A DNA stretch of 21,553 nucleotides from a virus. Location of the stretch: positions 1-21,553 of IMG/VR virus record IMGVR_UViG_3300035187_002205. The stretch is one strand, 5' to 3'. Every line of letters begins with the position of its first letter. The first letter of the stretch is position 1. This document shows, piece after piece, positions 1-8,249 of the stretch. The translations under genes were made by a program, and so were the position numbers. Under the pieces are notes generated by a model. That model had not been told where the DNA came from and searched no databases. It saw only the letters and a list, made by a program, of their open reading frames with translations.

Positions 1-63
1 GGCCCGCGCTACGCAAAACAGTCGCTTCTCGAAGAACAACGGATGTTTGAAAGGATGAAGTAA
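1..63 (+). CDS. C-terminal end of an unidentified gene (partial)
   Basis: The frame is open from the first base and ends at TAA (61-63), giving 20 residues ending in QRMFERMK. The stop directly abuts the next ATG at 64. The last codons (AAAGGATGAAG) would also serve as the ribosome binding site of the following gene. Too little is present to name it; its position before virion-type genes suggests another structural gene. Confidence 0.6.
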   Translation, partial: GPRYAKQSLLEEQRMFERMK

Positions 64-1542
64 ATGGCTACTCCTCAATTTGGAAATCTAGAACAGCAGG
101 CCACGCAGCGGATCAACCCGTTACTCAAGGGGTTGTCGATGCTTACCGGAGGAATTGCCGGCGAACTCACCGGGACCAACGAGCAGATCCGTCAGCAGCG
201 GGCCGCTCGCAGGGCTCTGCTTCAAGAGGAACTCCAGAAGCGGGACGAGCAACGAGCCCTTGAGAGACAGTTGATGATTAACGCGCTCCAGCAGAACGTT
301 GGACAGCTTGAGGGAGCTACGTTCGAGGAGAGGATGGCCGACTTCCAGAAGAAGCGGCTCCGTCAGGAGATCGCAGGGCAGCAGGGTCGAATCTTTGGGT
401 TGGGGCAATCAATCGGTCCTTCGCCTTACGAAGCCGAACCGACCTTCCAAGCCGGAATGGCCAAGGGACAGGTCGAGCTTGCCGAGAAGAAGGCGATGGC
501 TGGTGCCGAAGAGGAAATCCAGCGTCCTTCGCTGGAAGCCCAGCTTCGTGGATTCGGAGCGACTCCTCGCACTGGTGCGCCCACCGGAGAACTCCGAGGC
601 CAGCTTGAGCGTATCCGCATGGAGACCCAGAGCAGGATTCCTGTCGAAAGCAGGGCTTCTCAAGCAAAGGCTGAACTTACTGCTTTGCAGGGAATGGGCT
701 TTGTTCCTAGCCCGATGAACATTGAGTCGCTTACTCCAGAGCAGGCGATTGCCCAAGCCGACATTTACGGTCGAAAGTATCAGCAGGAATCCTACGTCGG
801 AGCTTTTGATCGGAAGGCAAAAGCTGAACGCAAGGCGATCGATGAGTTCAATGTCGAGGCTGGCAAAGACTCCCCCGATCAGACCAAGCTCAAGACCCTG
901 TTCTATGATCTCCCGACGGATGCTCAGAAAGACGCTCGCAACCGCATGATTGCCGGTGTCACTCAGGCTCCTACGCCAAAGGAACGCGAATCGCTGGTCA
1001 AATACCGGGAGATGCTCGGTGGAGCGCAAAACCTTGCGACATCTCTGTCGTCTCTGGCTGGATCCGAGAACCTAGCGAAGGTTTCTCAGGACAACTTCAA
1101 CGGATTCCAAAGCTGGTTGCGCGGAATCAAAAACAAGTACGGAGCCGAGGATTCTCGACTCAGAACCATCAACGACATCGTTCAGCAGTTCGAGGCTGTC
1201 GTCGCAGGAAAGCGCAAAGATTTGTTCGGTGCTTCGCTCACCGGCAACGAGCTTGAATCTGCTAGGCAGCAATTCGCTGATCCCAAGTCGGCCAACTTCC
1301 TGCCGCGCATGGTTCAGTTCCTCGACGGAGTGTTCAGCCGCGATGTGGTCAACGAGGACTACAAGCAGTTCGGTATCCAGGTTCCTGCGGAACTCGAGAA
1401 GACTGTTCAAGACGCCCGCCAGAAATGGCTCACGACTCGTGAGCAACTCAACTTTGGGAATCTGGGTGGGACTCGCAGAGGGTTGTCGAACGAGGAGTCA
1501 GCAAGACTCAGGCAGCTCCAACAGAAGAGGGCTCAACAGTAA
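64..1542 (+). CDS. Putative internal virion or structural protein, Gln/Arg-rich, coiled coil
   Basis: 492 aa. I do not recognise a named family. Residues 1-40 carry a short Gly-rich hydrophobic stretch (LLKGLSMLTGGIAGELTG). Residues 40-110 are a charged, Gln/Arg/Glu-rich helical region likely to form a coiled coil. The rest is helical and low in Cys, and the tail is again Gln/Arg rich (LRQLQQKRAQQ). The ATG follows the previous stop directly and has AAGGA about 8 bases upstream. The 864-aa Gly/Ala-rich gene follows nine bases later. Large, low-complexity helical proteins in such pairs are typical of internal (ejected) virion proteins of short-tailed phages; that role is inferred from composition and order only. 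Confidence 0.7.
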   Translation: MATPQFGNLEQQATQRINPLLKGLSMLTGGIAGELTGTNEQIRQQRAARRALLQEELQKRDEQRALERQLMINALQQNVGQLEGATFEERMADFQKKRLRQEIAGQQGRIFGLGQSIGPSPYEAEPTFQAGMAKGQVELAEKKAMAGAEEEIQRPSLEAQLRGFGATPRTGAPTGELRGQLERIRMETQSRIPVESRASQAKAELTALQGMGFVPSPMNIESLTPEQAIAQADIYGRKYQQESYVGAFDRKAKAERKAIDEFNVEAGKDSPDQTKLKTLFYDLPTDAQKDARNRMIAGVTQAPTPKERESLVKYREMLGGAQNLATSLSSLAGSENLAKVSQDNFNGFQSWLRGIKNKYGAEDSRLRTINDIVQQFEAVVAGKRKDLFGASLTGNELESARQQFADPKSANFLPRMVQFLDGVFSRDVVNEDYKQFGIQVPAELEKTVQDARQKWLTTREQLNFGNLGGTRRGLSNEESARLRQLQQKRAQQ

Positions 1543-1551
1543 TTTATTTGT

Positions 1552-4146
1552 ATGCCACTTACCGCTGCTGAAGAGGCCGAATTGGCCCAACTCGAAGCTA
1601 AACTTGCCGGTTCTCAAGCGGCAGAGCCGCAGCTTACGGAAGAGGAACAACAGCGCAGGATTGCGATGGCCACTGCCGCTGCCCGTGCTGGTGGCGGTGG
1701 ATTCATTACTCCTCCGCTTCAGCCTGCGGCTTTTACTTCCGAAGAAGTGGTTCCAGCACTTCTCCGCTACGGCGTCCCGCTTGGTGCCGGGTTGGCCACG
1801 GGTCCGGTCGGTGGACTCGCAGCTCTTGCCAGAACCGCAGCAATCACGGGCGGGGCCGCTGGCCTAGGAGAAGCCGGCGCGCAGACCGTTGAAAGGGTTG
1901 CCGAGGACAAAGAGTATCGACGCGGAGAAATCTTGGGCGCGACGATCCGTGGTGCTGCTCCGCTCATCAGCCGTGCCCCCATCAAGACCATCCTCGCTGC
2001 CGGAGGAGCAGGCGTGGCAGGAGGCGCAGCCGAAGGGAAGACGGGTGGGATGGAGATGGCCGGTGAGTTCGTAAAATCCGCTGCACCGGTCGGGTTCCTT
2101 CAAGGGCTTTCAGCAGGATCAAGGGCTCTCGGAGAGTTCGTCCAAGGCGGAATGCAGCGGGCATCGGAGGTGGAAAGAATCGGACCCGGAGTTCAAGCCA
2201 CCATCGGTCAGGCATTCCCCGAGTTTGCCGGCCTGGAATCTCGCGTTGCGGCCCAGACAGGAAGCCAAGAGCTTCGCAAACAGCTCCAAGACCAGTCTCA
2301 GGCCATTGCGAGAGCTGTCCAAGGGGTCATGGGGGTTCCTGCTGAGAACTATCCGAATCTGGTCAACAGGATCGCCCAGACAATCGGGGATCTCGGACCA
2401 GAAACCGGCGCACGACTGGCCAACGAAGCGCAGAATGTCACCTCTGCATTCGGTGCCGTCGAAAAGGCGCGTTCAGAAGCCCAGAAGAGCCTCGCTCAAG
2501 ACGCTCTCAAGGAAGCCCAGCAAGCGTTCCAGAAGGCCATCGAGGTCGAAACCCTCAAGGGTGGAATCCGTGGCGGAGGCGTTCGCCAGTATCAGCCAGC
2601 GACCATGGGTGCAGAGGTCGAGGATGTCATCCAAAGCACCAAGAAAGCGTTCACAGATCGATCCGCTGAACTCTACCAACCGGTCAAACAATTCGAGAAC
2701 ACGCCAGCATTCGATCTCGGCCTCCCAGCAGGCCAGAACGTAGGGTCTGTCGAGGACGAGATCCTTGGCCTGCTCAACAAGTATCCCGCACTCCAAACCG
2801 GAGAGCAGAGCCGTGTCTTCACCCCGTATCTTCGCAAGCTCGAAGAGATCCTTGCCAGCAAGACACCGGCCTCATTGAACGACCTCAGGGCAATCCGAGA
2901 CCAGCTCTACGACGCTTCCGATGTCGCTGGCCAAGCGTTCGGTACGGCTGCGAAGCGCGACATCCGCAACGTCGCCAAGCGGATCACCCAAACCATCGAC
3001 TTCCAAGCCCCGTACTTCCTAGGGCAGCCCGAGGCTCTTGCTCTCAAGGAAGCCAATGCTTTCTACAGCCAGTTCCGGCCAAGGTTCGACGAGTTCGGAG
3101 TCGTCCAAGCCTTCAAGCCGGGAACCATGGAGACCGGCCAGATGGCTGAGATGTTCACGGGCCGTGTCGCTCGCCAAGGAACCGAAACTCCAGGCTTCGC
3201 AAATCCCTACACGCTGCTGCAAGACCTCAGAAAAGCGAACGTCGCCAACGTGCCAGCCCCGGAGCGTTTGGCCGACATCACTCGGTCAGGAATCGTCGAT
3301 CGATCCATTGATCCCGTCACAGGAGATGTCGATCTTTTGAAGCTCGCTGGCGATCTCAACAGCATTTCAAAACAGGGCGGCGGCGGATTGCAGCAGCTTG
3401 GCTTCGGAACCAAGCGGGAACTCGATCGCTTCGTCCAATACGTCCAGAAACTCGACCCAGCTCAGGCGAAAGGCCCTGAGGCAGTTCTGGAACTCCTCAA
3501 GACTGGCACCCCCGCTGGCTTCGCGGTCGCTTCTCGCGCCGTCCGCACCCTGCCCGACCTCGCAACGGTCGATTCGGTCATCAAGACCCTCGAAAAGCAG
3601 GCCGTGGCAGGCTCCAAGGTTGCCGAAAACACCCTGCTGAACATCAGGGCGCGTGAAATCGAGGACTTGCTCCTCAAAGCAAGCTCCGAAGGCCGCGTGG
3701 CGAACCTCGGATCACTCACCGAGCTGGCCGATCCAGCCATGCGAGACAACGTGGAACGAATCATCGGAAGAAACCTGATGAACCAGATCGATTCGACGTT
3801 CATCCCAGGATTCCGAGTCATCGAGGAGGCTCGACAGGCTGCTGGAATGGCCGGATCTACGGTCCGAGGTGCCGCGCTCGAACGGGTTGGACGCGCAGTC
3901 GTTCAAGCCCCCACCCAGATCGCCACGGGCAACGTCACGCAGGGAATCCAGAACATGCTCGGAAACGCTGCGGCGGCTCTCGGCTACTCCGCAGTGGCCA
4001 AGGTGTTCGCCAAGGGTGCCGGAGTGACGGGTCTCCGAAAACGTCAGGATTTCCTCAAGGATTTGGAGAAAATCGCAGGCGCTCCGCAGCCGCAGCAGAT
4101 CGAACTCCTGCGCCGATACATCGGCGAGGATTCACGCGAGGAATAA
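1552..4146 (+). CDS. Putative large internal virion (ejection) protein, Gly/Ala-rich
   Basis: 864 aa. Residues about 60-170 are a long Gly/Ala-rich hydrophobic region (for example GVPLGAGLATGPVGGLAAL and ILAAGGAGVAGGAAEG) that could insert into or cross a membrane. Residues about 295-335 are a charged Ala/Glu/Lys helix of coiled-coil type. The C-terminal 100 residues have another Ala/Gly-rich segment (NMLGNAAAALGYSAVAKVFAKG). The middle is helical without recognised catalytic motifs. This architecture resembles phage proteins ejected with the DNA, but no specific homolog is recognised. The start ATG at 1552 has no clear Shine-Dalgarno sequence (leader TAATTTATTTGT). It is the last gene of the left structural block; about 50 bases later the recombination block begins. 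Confidence 0.72.
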   Translation: MPLTAAEEAELAQLEAKLAGSQAAEPQLTEEEQQRRIAMATAAARAGGGGFITPPLQPAAFTSEEVVPALLRYGVPLGAGLATGPVGGLAALARTAAITGGAAGLGEAGAQTVERVAEDKEYRRGEILGATIRGAAPLISRAPIKTILAAGGAGVAGGAAEGKTGGMEMAGEFVKSAAPVGFLQGLSAGSRALGEFVQGGMQRASEVERIGPGVQATIGQAFPEFAGLESRVAAQTGSQELRKQLQDQSQAIARAVQGVMGVPAENYPNLVNRIAQTIGDLGPETGARLANEAQNVTSAFGAVEKARSEAQKSLAQDALKEAQQAFQKAIEVETLKGGIRGGGVRQYQPATMGAEVEDVIQSTKKAFTDRSAELYQPVKQFENTPAFDLGLPAGQNVGSVEDEILGLLNKYPALQTGEQSRVFTPYLRKLEEILASKTPASLNDLRAIRDQLYDASDVAGQAFGTAAKRDIRNVAKRITQTIDFQAPYFLGQPEALALKEANAFYSQFRPRFDEFGVVQAFKPGTMETGQMAEMFTGRVARQGTETPGFANPYTLLQDLRKANVANVPAPERLADITRSGIVDRSIDPVTGDVDLLKLAGDLNSISKQGGGGLQQLGFGTKRELDRFVQYVQKLDPAQAKGPEAVLELLKTGTPAGFAVASRAVRTLPDLATVDSVIKTLEKQAVAGSKVAENTLLNIRAREIEDLLLKASSEGRVANLGSLTELADPAMRDNVERIIGRNLMNQIDSTFIPGFRVIEEARQAAGMAGSTVRGAALERVGRAVVQAPTQIATGNVTQGIQNMLGNAAAALGYSAVAKVFAKGAGVTGLRKRQDFLKDLEKIAGAPQPQQIELLRRYIGEDSREE

Positions 4147-4196
4147 TTTCAACATTTTCCTTGCGGCAGAGTACGACACGGTGCAACATCTGCCCC

Positions 4197-4376
4197 GTGA
4201 GCGTAAAACTCCTCTCAACGAAGCAGATCGCCACTGCTCTCGGGGTCCACCCCGAGACCGTGCGCCGATGGATCCGTTCGGGGCGGCTCCCAGCGATGAA
4301 GGCCACCAGCCAAGTCATCCGGGTCCGCTCCGATGTGGTCGAGCAGATGCTCCGCAATCAACAAGACAAACAATGA
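4197..4376 (+). CDS. Small helix-turn-helix DNA-binding protein (excisionase/MerR-like)
   Basis: 59 aa from GTG at 4197; the frame extends upstream to a TTG at 4161, so the start is uncertain. Residues 5-50 read LLSTKQIATALGVHPETVRRW, then a short 'wing' with SGRLPAMK and VIRVRSDVVEQML. This is the winged-HTH pattern of the excisionase/MerR-type 'helix-turn-helix domain 17' group. It could be an Xis-like directionality factor or an early-operon regulator. No integrase is in the window, so a regulator of the downstream recombination operon is equally possible. Its TGA overlaps the ATG of the RecT-like gene (ATGA), which suggests translational coupling. Confidence 0.75.
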   Translation: MSVKLLSTKQIATALGVHPETVRRWIRSGRLPAMKATSQVIRVRSDVVEQMLRNQQDKQ

Positions 4377-5143
4377 ACGCAATCGCAACGACAACGCAGC
4401 CATCATCCGAGATGTACGACAAGATCTCGGACCCCATCACCGCCATCGAGAAGATGGGCGAGTGGATCGCATCATCCGGCATGCTCGGATGCACCAAGGT
4501 CGAGCAGGGCAAACTCATCGCGTGGCAGTGCGCCGCCGAGAAGAAGACCCCGTTCGACTTCAAGCGCGAGTACCACATCATCAACGGATCCTTGAGCATG
4601 CGCTCCGATGCCATGCTCGCCGGATACCGTGTTCGCGGAGGCAAAGTCCTCTGGAAGCAGTTCGACTCGAAAGCCGCCATCGCCATCTGGAAGTACGATG
4701 GCAACGAGTGCGAGATCGGCTTCACCGAGAACGATGCCCGCACCGCTGGCCTACTCCCAGCCAAGCCGGGTTCCGGGTGGGCCAAGGATCCGTCCGCCAT
4801 GCTCCGCGCCCGCTGCATCTCCAAGGCAGTCCGCATGCTCGCGCCCGAGGTCGTCGCCGGGATCTACACCCCGGAGGAAACCGAGGACTTCCAGCCCGCT
4901 CCTTCGGAGGTCGCAGTCACACCGGCCAAGTCCTTCGACATCACCTCCAAACTCGAAGAGCTTTTCGAGTCACGCGAGACCGAGGTGAACCAACTCCTCA
5001 TCGGTGCCGGACGAATCAAGGAAGGTCAGACCTTCCGAGACATCGACGACGTGACCGCTTCCAAGTACATCAAGCGGCCCGACCTCATCCTCTCCAAGCT
5101 CCCGGCTCCCGCCGTCGAGACCACCGTGGAGGTCGCACCGTGA
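4373..5143 (+). CDS. RecT-like single-strand annealing recombinase
   Basis: 256 aa. It would anneal complementary single strands during phage recombination, working with the exonuclease encoded next. Family-like features are PFDFKREYHIINGSLSMRSDAML (about residues 60-82), the Trp/Asp-rich middle (VLWKQFDSKAAIAIWKYDG) and the conserved C-terminal core WAKDPSAMLRARCISKAVRM followed by APEVVAGIYTPEE (about 136-169). This pattern is typical of RecT/Red-beta superfamily proteins of phages. The start ATG overlaps the stop of the HTH gene, and its leader (ACAAGACAAACA) has no SD. The stop overlaps the GTG of the exonuclease gene. The tail beyond residue 170 is variable, as usual. Which annealing subfamily it belongs to cannot be settled by eye. 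Confidence 0.82.
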   Translation: MNAIATTTQPSSEMYDKISDPITAIEKMGEWIASSGMLGCTKVEQGKLIAWQCAAEKKTPFDFKREYHIINGSLSMRSDAMLAGYRVRGGKVLWKQFDSKAAIAIWKYDGNECEIGFTENDARTAGLLPAKPGSGWAKDPSAMLRARCISKAVRMLAPEVVAGIYTPEETEDFQPAPSEVAVTPAKSFDITSKLEELFESRETEVNQLLIGAGRIKEGQTFRDIDDVTASKYIKRPDLILSKLPAPAVETTVEVAP

Positions 5144-5916
5144 AGTTCAAACAGATGGCGGCAGCGGATTACCACGCCCGACGCGCTCTCTCCAAGTCTG
5201 GCCTCGACCAGTTCCGCAAGTCGCCAGCCCACTTCCGCGCATGGCAGGACGGTGATGCCAAGCAGGAGTCCACTCCTGCCATGGAGTTCGGCACCGCCGC
5301 TCACATGGCTGTCCTTGAGCCAGAACTGTTCATCCAGAAGTACAAGCCGTTCAACGGGGACAAGCGCACCAAGGAAGGCAAGGCCATCTGGCAGGCCATC
5401 CTCGACTCAGGCCACACCCCTCTGGCAGCAGAGACTTGGGACTCGATCAACCACCTCGCGGCATCCGTCCACGCACACCCTGCCGCTGCCCAACTCATCC
5501 ACCGCATCGAGCCAGAGACCTCTTGGTTCGACAACTGGAACGGCATCGAGGTCAAAGCCCGACTCGATGGCATCGGAGACGATTACATCATCGACCTCAA
5601 GACCACCCAGGACGCATCGCCATCGGCGTTCGCAAAGTCCGTCGCGCAGTTCCGCTACCATGTCCAAGCCGCTTGGTATCAGCGCATCACCTGCATCCGC
5701 CGCTTCGTATTCATCGCAGCAGAGAAGGAGCCGCCTTTCGGCATCGCCTGCTACGAGCTTGATCAGCAGGCCATCGACCTCGGCAACGAGATCATCGATG
5801 CTCAGCTCGCCACCTTCCGCGAATGCCAAGCCCTCAACTCTTGGCCCTGTTATTCCTCCTCAACCGAAACCCTTTCTCTGCCCGCGTGGGCTTTGAAGAA
5901 CAACGAAAACCAGTAA
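5140..5916 (+). CDS. PD-(D/E)XK exonuclease (RecE/Cas4-like), partner of RecT
   Basis: 258 aa from GTG at 5140, overlapping the RecT stop (GTGA). The frame is open further upstream, but that part is a shadow of recT. Motifs in order: LSKSGLDQFRKSPAHF (18-32), the RecB-type GTAAHMAVLEPE (51-62, His55), LDGIGDDYIIDLKTT (142-156) holding Asp143, Asp152 and Lys154 of the nuclease centre, and FRYHVQAAWYQ (171-181) with the conserved Gln/Tyr. These match the RecE C-terminal/DUF3799-type nucleases that degrade one strand of dsDNA to feed a RecT annealer. Length fits a stand-alone nuclease domain. Confidence 0.85.
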   Translation: MKFKQMAAADYHARRALSKSGLDQFRKSPAHFRAWQDGDAKQESTPAMEFGTAAHMAVLEPELFIQKYKPFNGDKRTKEGKAIWQAILDSGHTPLAAETWDSINHLAASVHAHPAAAQLIHRIEPETSWFDNWNGIEVKARLDGIGDDYIIDLKTTQDASPSAFAKSVAQFRYHVQAAWYQRITCIRRFVFIAAEKEPPFGIACYELDQQAIDLGNEIIDAQLATFRECQALNSWPCYSSSTETLSLPAWALKNNENQ

Positions 5917-5920
5917 CACC

Positions 5921-6337
5921 ATGAAGTTCACAGTAGATCGTTCCCAAGCAGAAGTGAAGTCCTTCGCCGGTCCCGGCGAATACACCGTCGTCGTCAACTC
6001 CGCCAAGGACGAGGGCCTCGACAAGTACGGCAACCCCGTCGTCACCCTCCGCTACAAGGCTGCCAGCGGCGAGACCGTCAGCGACCGGTTCACCCTCAAG
6101 GAAACCCTCATGTGGCGCGTCCAGTCGCTCATCTCCGCCACCGATGCCAACATCGATGACGGCAAGGAGTTCGACTTCTCGGTCCCAGGTGCCTTCCTCG
6201 CCTTCCTCCAAGGATTCGTGGGGCTCTCGCTCAACATCGTCCTCGAAGAGGAGAAGTACACCGACAAGAACGGTGCCGAACAGACCACCTTGCGCGTGAA
6301 GCGGATGAAGAAGACCCCCGCTGACGAGGCGTTCTGA
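5921..6337 (+). CDS. DUF669-like protein, putative phage ssDNA-binding protein
   Basis: 138 aa. Residues 17-60 read GPGEYTVVVNSAKDEG...YGNPVVTLRYKAASGETVSDRFTL, followed by a helical middle and a second beta-rich half ending in a Lys/Arg-rich strand (TTLRVKRMKKTP). This arrangement is that of DUF669 proteins, which sit beside recombinases in many phages and are thought to act like single-strand binding proteins. Position directly after recT and the exonuclease supports this. The start has no SD (leader AACCAGTAACACC). A strong hairpin follows the stop. The ssDNA-binding role is inferred from family and neighbours. Confidence 0.7.
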   Translation: MKFTVDRSQAEVKSFAGPGEYTVVVNSAKDEGLDKYGNPVVTLRYKAASGETVSDRFTLKETLMWRVQSLISATDANIDDGKEFDFSVPGAFLAFLQGFVGLSLNIVLEEEKYTDKNGAEQTTLRVKRMKKTPADEAF

Positions 6338-6349
6338 TCCAAAACAAAG

Positions 6350-6375
6350 CCCCCGGAGGTTCCAGCCTCCGGGGG
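6350..6375. terminator. Perfect 10-bp stem hairpin, terminator-like
   Basis: CCCCCGGAGG (6350-6359) pairs perfectly with CCTCCGGGGG (6366-6375) across the 6-base loop TTCCAG. It lies 12 bases after the stop of the DUF669-like gene. On the + strand it is not followed by a T run (TGTGCAATAG). On the - strand it is followed by CTTTGTTTT, so it looks more like a classic terminator in that direction. It could attenuate transcription between the RecT/exonuclease genes and the helicase, or protect an mRNA 3' end. Confidence 0.7.
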
Positions 6376-6414
6376 TGTGCAATAGAACAAACAAACAAAG
6401 CGCAACGAAACGCT

Positions 6415-7524
6415 ATGCACGACAAAGATTCATCACAACAGGAACCCGCGCAAGCGTTCCTTCTGCGCCCTTACCAGCAGAGAGCTGTCGATTGGGCCAA
6501 TCAGGGCGGAGGTCTCATCATCGCCCCGGCAGGAAGCGGCAAGACACTCATCGCTTCCTCCATCATCAAGCACTATTGCCAATGGCCAGATTGGAGCTTC
6601 GGCTGGCTCGCACCTACCCGCGAAACCTGCCAGCAGGCGATTGCTTCGCTCCAAGCTGTGGGCGTTGATCACTCTCGCATCGAGGTCCGGTGCCCCCACG
6701 AGTCGGTCGATTTTTCATCCAAGAAAGTCATCATCGTGGACGAGGCAAAGCATGCACCTGCCGAGTCGTGGCGCAGGATCATCGAGTCCTGTAAAGGTAT
6801 CCGATTCGGCTTCGATGCCACCCCTTGGGGCGATGATTTCAAGCGGAACGAGATCCTCCTCAAGCTCTTTGGAGATAGCGTCTACGAGATCAAGCGCGAG
6901 GAGCTGGCAGGAGTTCTGGCCCACGCAACCGTCATGATGTGTTCCGCCACGGACTTCATGATCCAGAAGAAGATCGATGACCACATCGAGAAACTCTTCA
7001 CCGACCGCAAACGCTACATGCGGATCCGACACGAGGAACTCCGCGCCATGTGCGCTTGGGAAGCCATCACCGACATCGGTATCTGCCAGAACAAGATAAG
7101 GAACGACGCCGCCGTGCGATTCGCATCCCTCGATCCTCAGACCCTCGTGCTGGTCCCAAGAGTCACGCTAGGCGAGGACTATGCGCGGAGGATCAGCGGT
7201 TCCATCCTCGTCCATTCCAAGATGCCGAAGAAGGCTCGCCGCGCTGCCATGGAAGAGTTCAAGGCTGGCAACATCAAGGCCATGATCGCCACCTCGCTGG
7301 CCGACGAGGGACTGGACCTTCCAAACGTCCGCACACTCGTGATGGTGTCCGGTGGCAGGAGCGCACAGAAAACAATCCAGCGGGCCAGCAGGGCTCTGCG
7401 TAGATGCGAAGGGAAGGACGAGGCGTTCATCCACGACTTCAAGGACAACTTCCATCCTCTCGCCCAGGCCCACGCCAAGAAGCGGATCAAGTGCTACCAA
7501 CAACTAGGATGCTCGATCCAATGA
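6415..7524 (+). CDS. Superfamily 2 DEAD-type helicase
   Basis: 369 aa. Motif order: LRPYQQRAVDWA (Q-type motif, 17-28), Walker A APAGSGKT (37-44), motif Ia LAPTRE (65-70), Walker B VDEAKH (108-113, DEAK box), FDATP (133-137, motif III position), then a second RecA-like domain with VHSKMPKKARR, IATSLADEGLDLPNVRTLV (motif V) and TIQRASRALRR (motif VI, with the arginine finger). These show an ATP-dependent DNA or RNA helicase of the type found in phage recombination and replication modules. The start ATG at 6415 lacks an SD and follows an A/C-rich leader of about 40 bases after the hairpin. The stop overlaps the ATG of the next small gene. Its partner in this phage is unknown. Confidence 0.88.
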   Translation: MHDKDSSQQEPAQAFLLRPYQQRAVDWANQGGGLIIAPAGSGKTLIASSIIKHYCQWPDWSFGWLAPTRETCQQAIASLQAVGVDHSRIEVRCPHESVDFSSKKVIIVDEAKHAPAESWRRIIESCKGIRFGFDATPWGDDFKRNEILLKLFGDSVYEIKREELAGVLAHATVMMCSATDFMIQKKIDDHIEKLFTDRKRYMRIRHEELRAMCAWEAITDIGICQNKIRNDAAVRFASLDPQTLVLVPRVTLGEDYARRISGSILVHSKMPKKARRAAMEEFKAGNIKAMIATSLADEGLDLPNVRTLVMVSGGRSAQKTIQRASRALRRCEGKDEAFIHDFKDNFHPLAQAHAKKRIKCYQQLGCSIQ

Positions 7525-7661
7525 ACACCGCGCTCACGATCATCTCGATGGCCGCGATCCTCCCGATCTTCACACTCCTCGGAGTCTTCGTAGGCCACAA
7601 ACTCACCATCAGATCACAGAAGCAACCACCAACCAATGAACCAAACAATCGTAGCCTGTGA
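7521..7661 (+). CDS. Small single-span membrane protein
   Basis: 46 aa: a hydrophobic segment from about residue 4 to 27 (ALTIISMAAILPIFTLLGVFVG) followed by a basic, Pro/Asn-rich tail. The ATG overlaps the helicase stop (ATGA), and the 3' end overlaps the resolvase gene by 26 bases in another frame. It has no SD (leader TCGATCCA). The function is unknown. A holin is conceivable from size alone, but it sits in a replication operon and no endolysin is nearby, so I do not call it one. Confidence 0.6.
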   Translation: MNTALTIISMAAILPIFTLLGVFVGHKLTIRSQKQPPTNEPNNRSL

Positions 7662-8091
7662 CCCCGGCGTGAACGGAGGGTTCGCAGTCAAAACACAGGA
7701 CAGAATCCTCCTGTTCCCAATGCCGGAATCCGTGCCGGACATCCACGAACTCCTCATGGACCTCAAACTCTCAGACTCCCACATCTGGATCGAGAAGGTG
7801 CCGAAGTTCGTTTCCAAACTCACCCCGGCCGCAGCCGTCGCCACACTCCACGAGAACTACGGCATCGTCCAAGGACTGGCCTACTCTCAAGGCTACGCAC
7901 TCCACCGCGTCGAGCCTCGAGTCTGGCAGGAACCACTCGGACTCGGCGGCAGGAAGTCCTGCGCCACCGGCCCGGAATGGAAGCGTAAGCTCAAGGCCAA
8001 GGCCCAGGAACTCTACCCCCATCTGGATGTCACCCTCGGCAACGCCGACGCCCTGCTCATCCTGCACTACGCCACCGGAGGGCACCGATGA
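7636..8091 (+). CDS. RuvC-like Holliday junction resolvase
   Basis: 151 aa. It begins with VACDPGVNGGFAV, the first strand of the RNase H fold with catalytic Asp9. A second acidic residue, Glu53, sits in IWIEKVP, and a third, Asp138, in GNADALLILHY near the C-terminus. PAAAVATLHENYGIVQGLAYSQGY and VEPRVWQEPLGL are also typical of phage RuvC-like nucleases. Such enzymes cut four-way junctions formed by RecT-type recombination or branched DNA before packaging. The start lacks an SD (ACCACCAACCA) and overlaps the previous gene; the stop overlaps the next ATG. Confidence 0.8.
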   Translation: MNQTIVACDPGVNGGFAVKTQDRILLFPMPESVPDIHELLMDLKLSDSHIWIEKVPKFVSKLTPAAAVATLHENYGIVQGLAYSQGYALHRVEPRVWQEPLGLGGRKSCATGPEWKRKLKAKAQELYPHLDVTLGNADALLILHYATGGHR

Positions 8092-8249
8092 AAAGGACCG
8101 CACCGGAACGGATGATTGCTGACGGAGACGGTGGCTATCACATGACCAAGAACGATGTGGGCCAAGCTTTCAAGGCAGCAAGGAACTACAGGTTCAAAAA
8201 CGAAACATCAGTCTGGAGAAGGAACAACAAGAAGAAAGGATCGAAGTGA
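8088..8249 (+). CDS. Small basic hypothetical protein
   Basis: 53 aa. The ATG overlaps the resolvase stop (ATGA) and the TGA overlaps the next GTG (GTGA), so it is fully embedded in the operon. The C-terminal half is strongly basic (RRNNKKKGSK), and a short segment MTKNDVGQAFKAARNYRF could be a helix that binds nucleic acid. The family is not recognised. The 3' end (AAGAAAGGATCGAA) supplies the SD of the next gene. Confidence 0.6.
   Translation: MKRTAPERMIADGDGGYHMTKNDVGQAFKAARNYRFKNETSVWRRNNKKKGSK

Noticed and set aside
299-1029. Long open frames on both strands inside the 492-aa gene
   Set aside because: They are Ser/Arg- or Leu-rich shadows in other frames with no start signals and no family features; the 492-aa frame explains the region.
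4197-4376. Proof of a temperate (integrating) phage from the Xis-like HTH protein
   Set aside because: The HTH type is shared by many regulators; no integrase, repressor or attachment site is in the window.
7521-7661. Holin
   Set aside because: Size and one span would allow it, but there is no endolysin or spanin nearby and it is coupled to helicase and resolvase genes.
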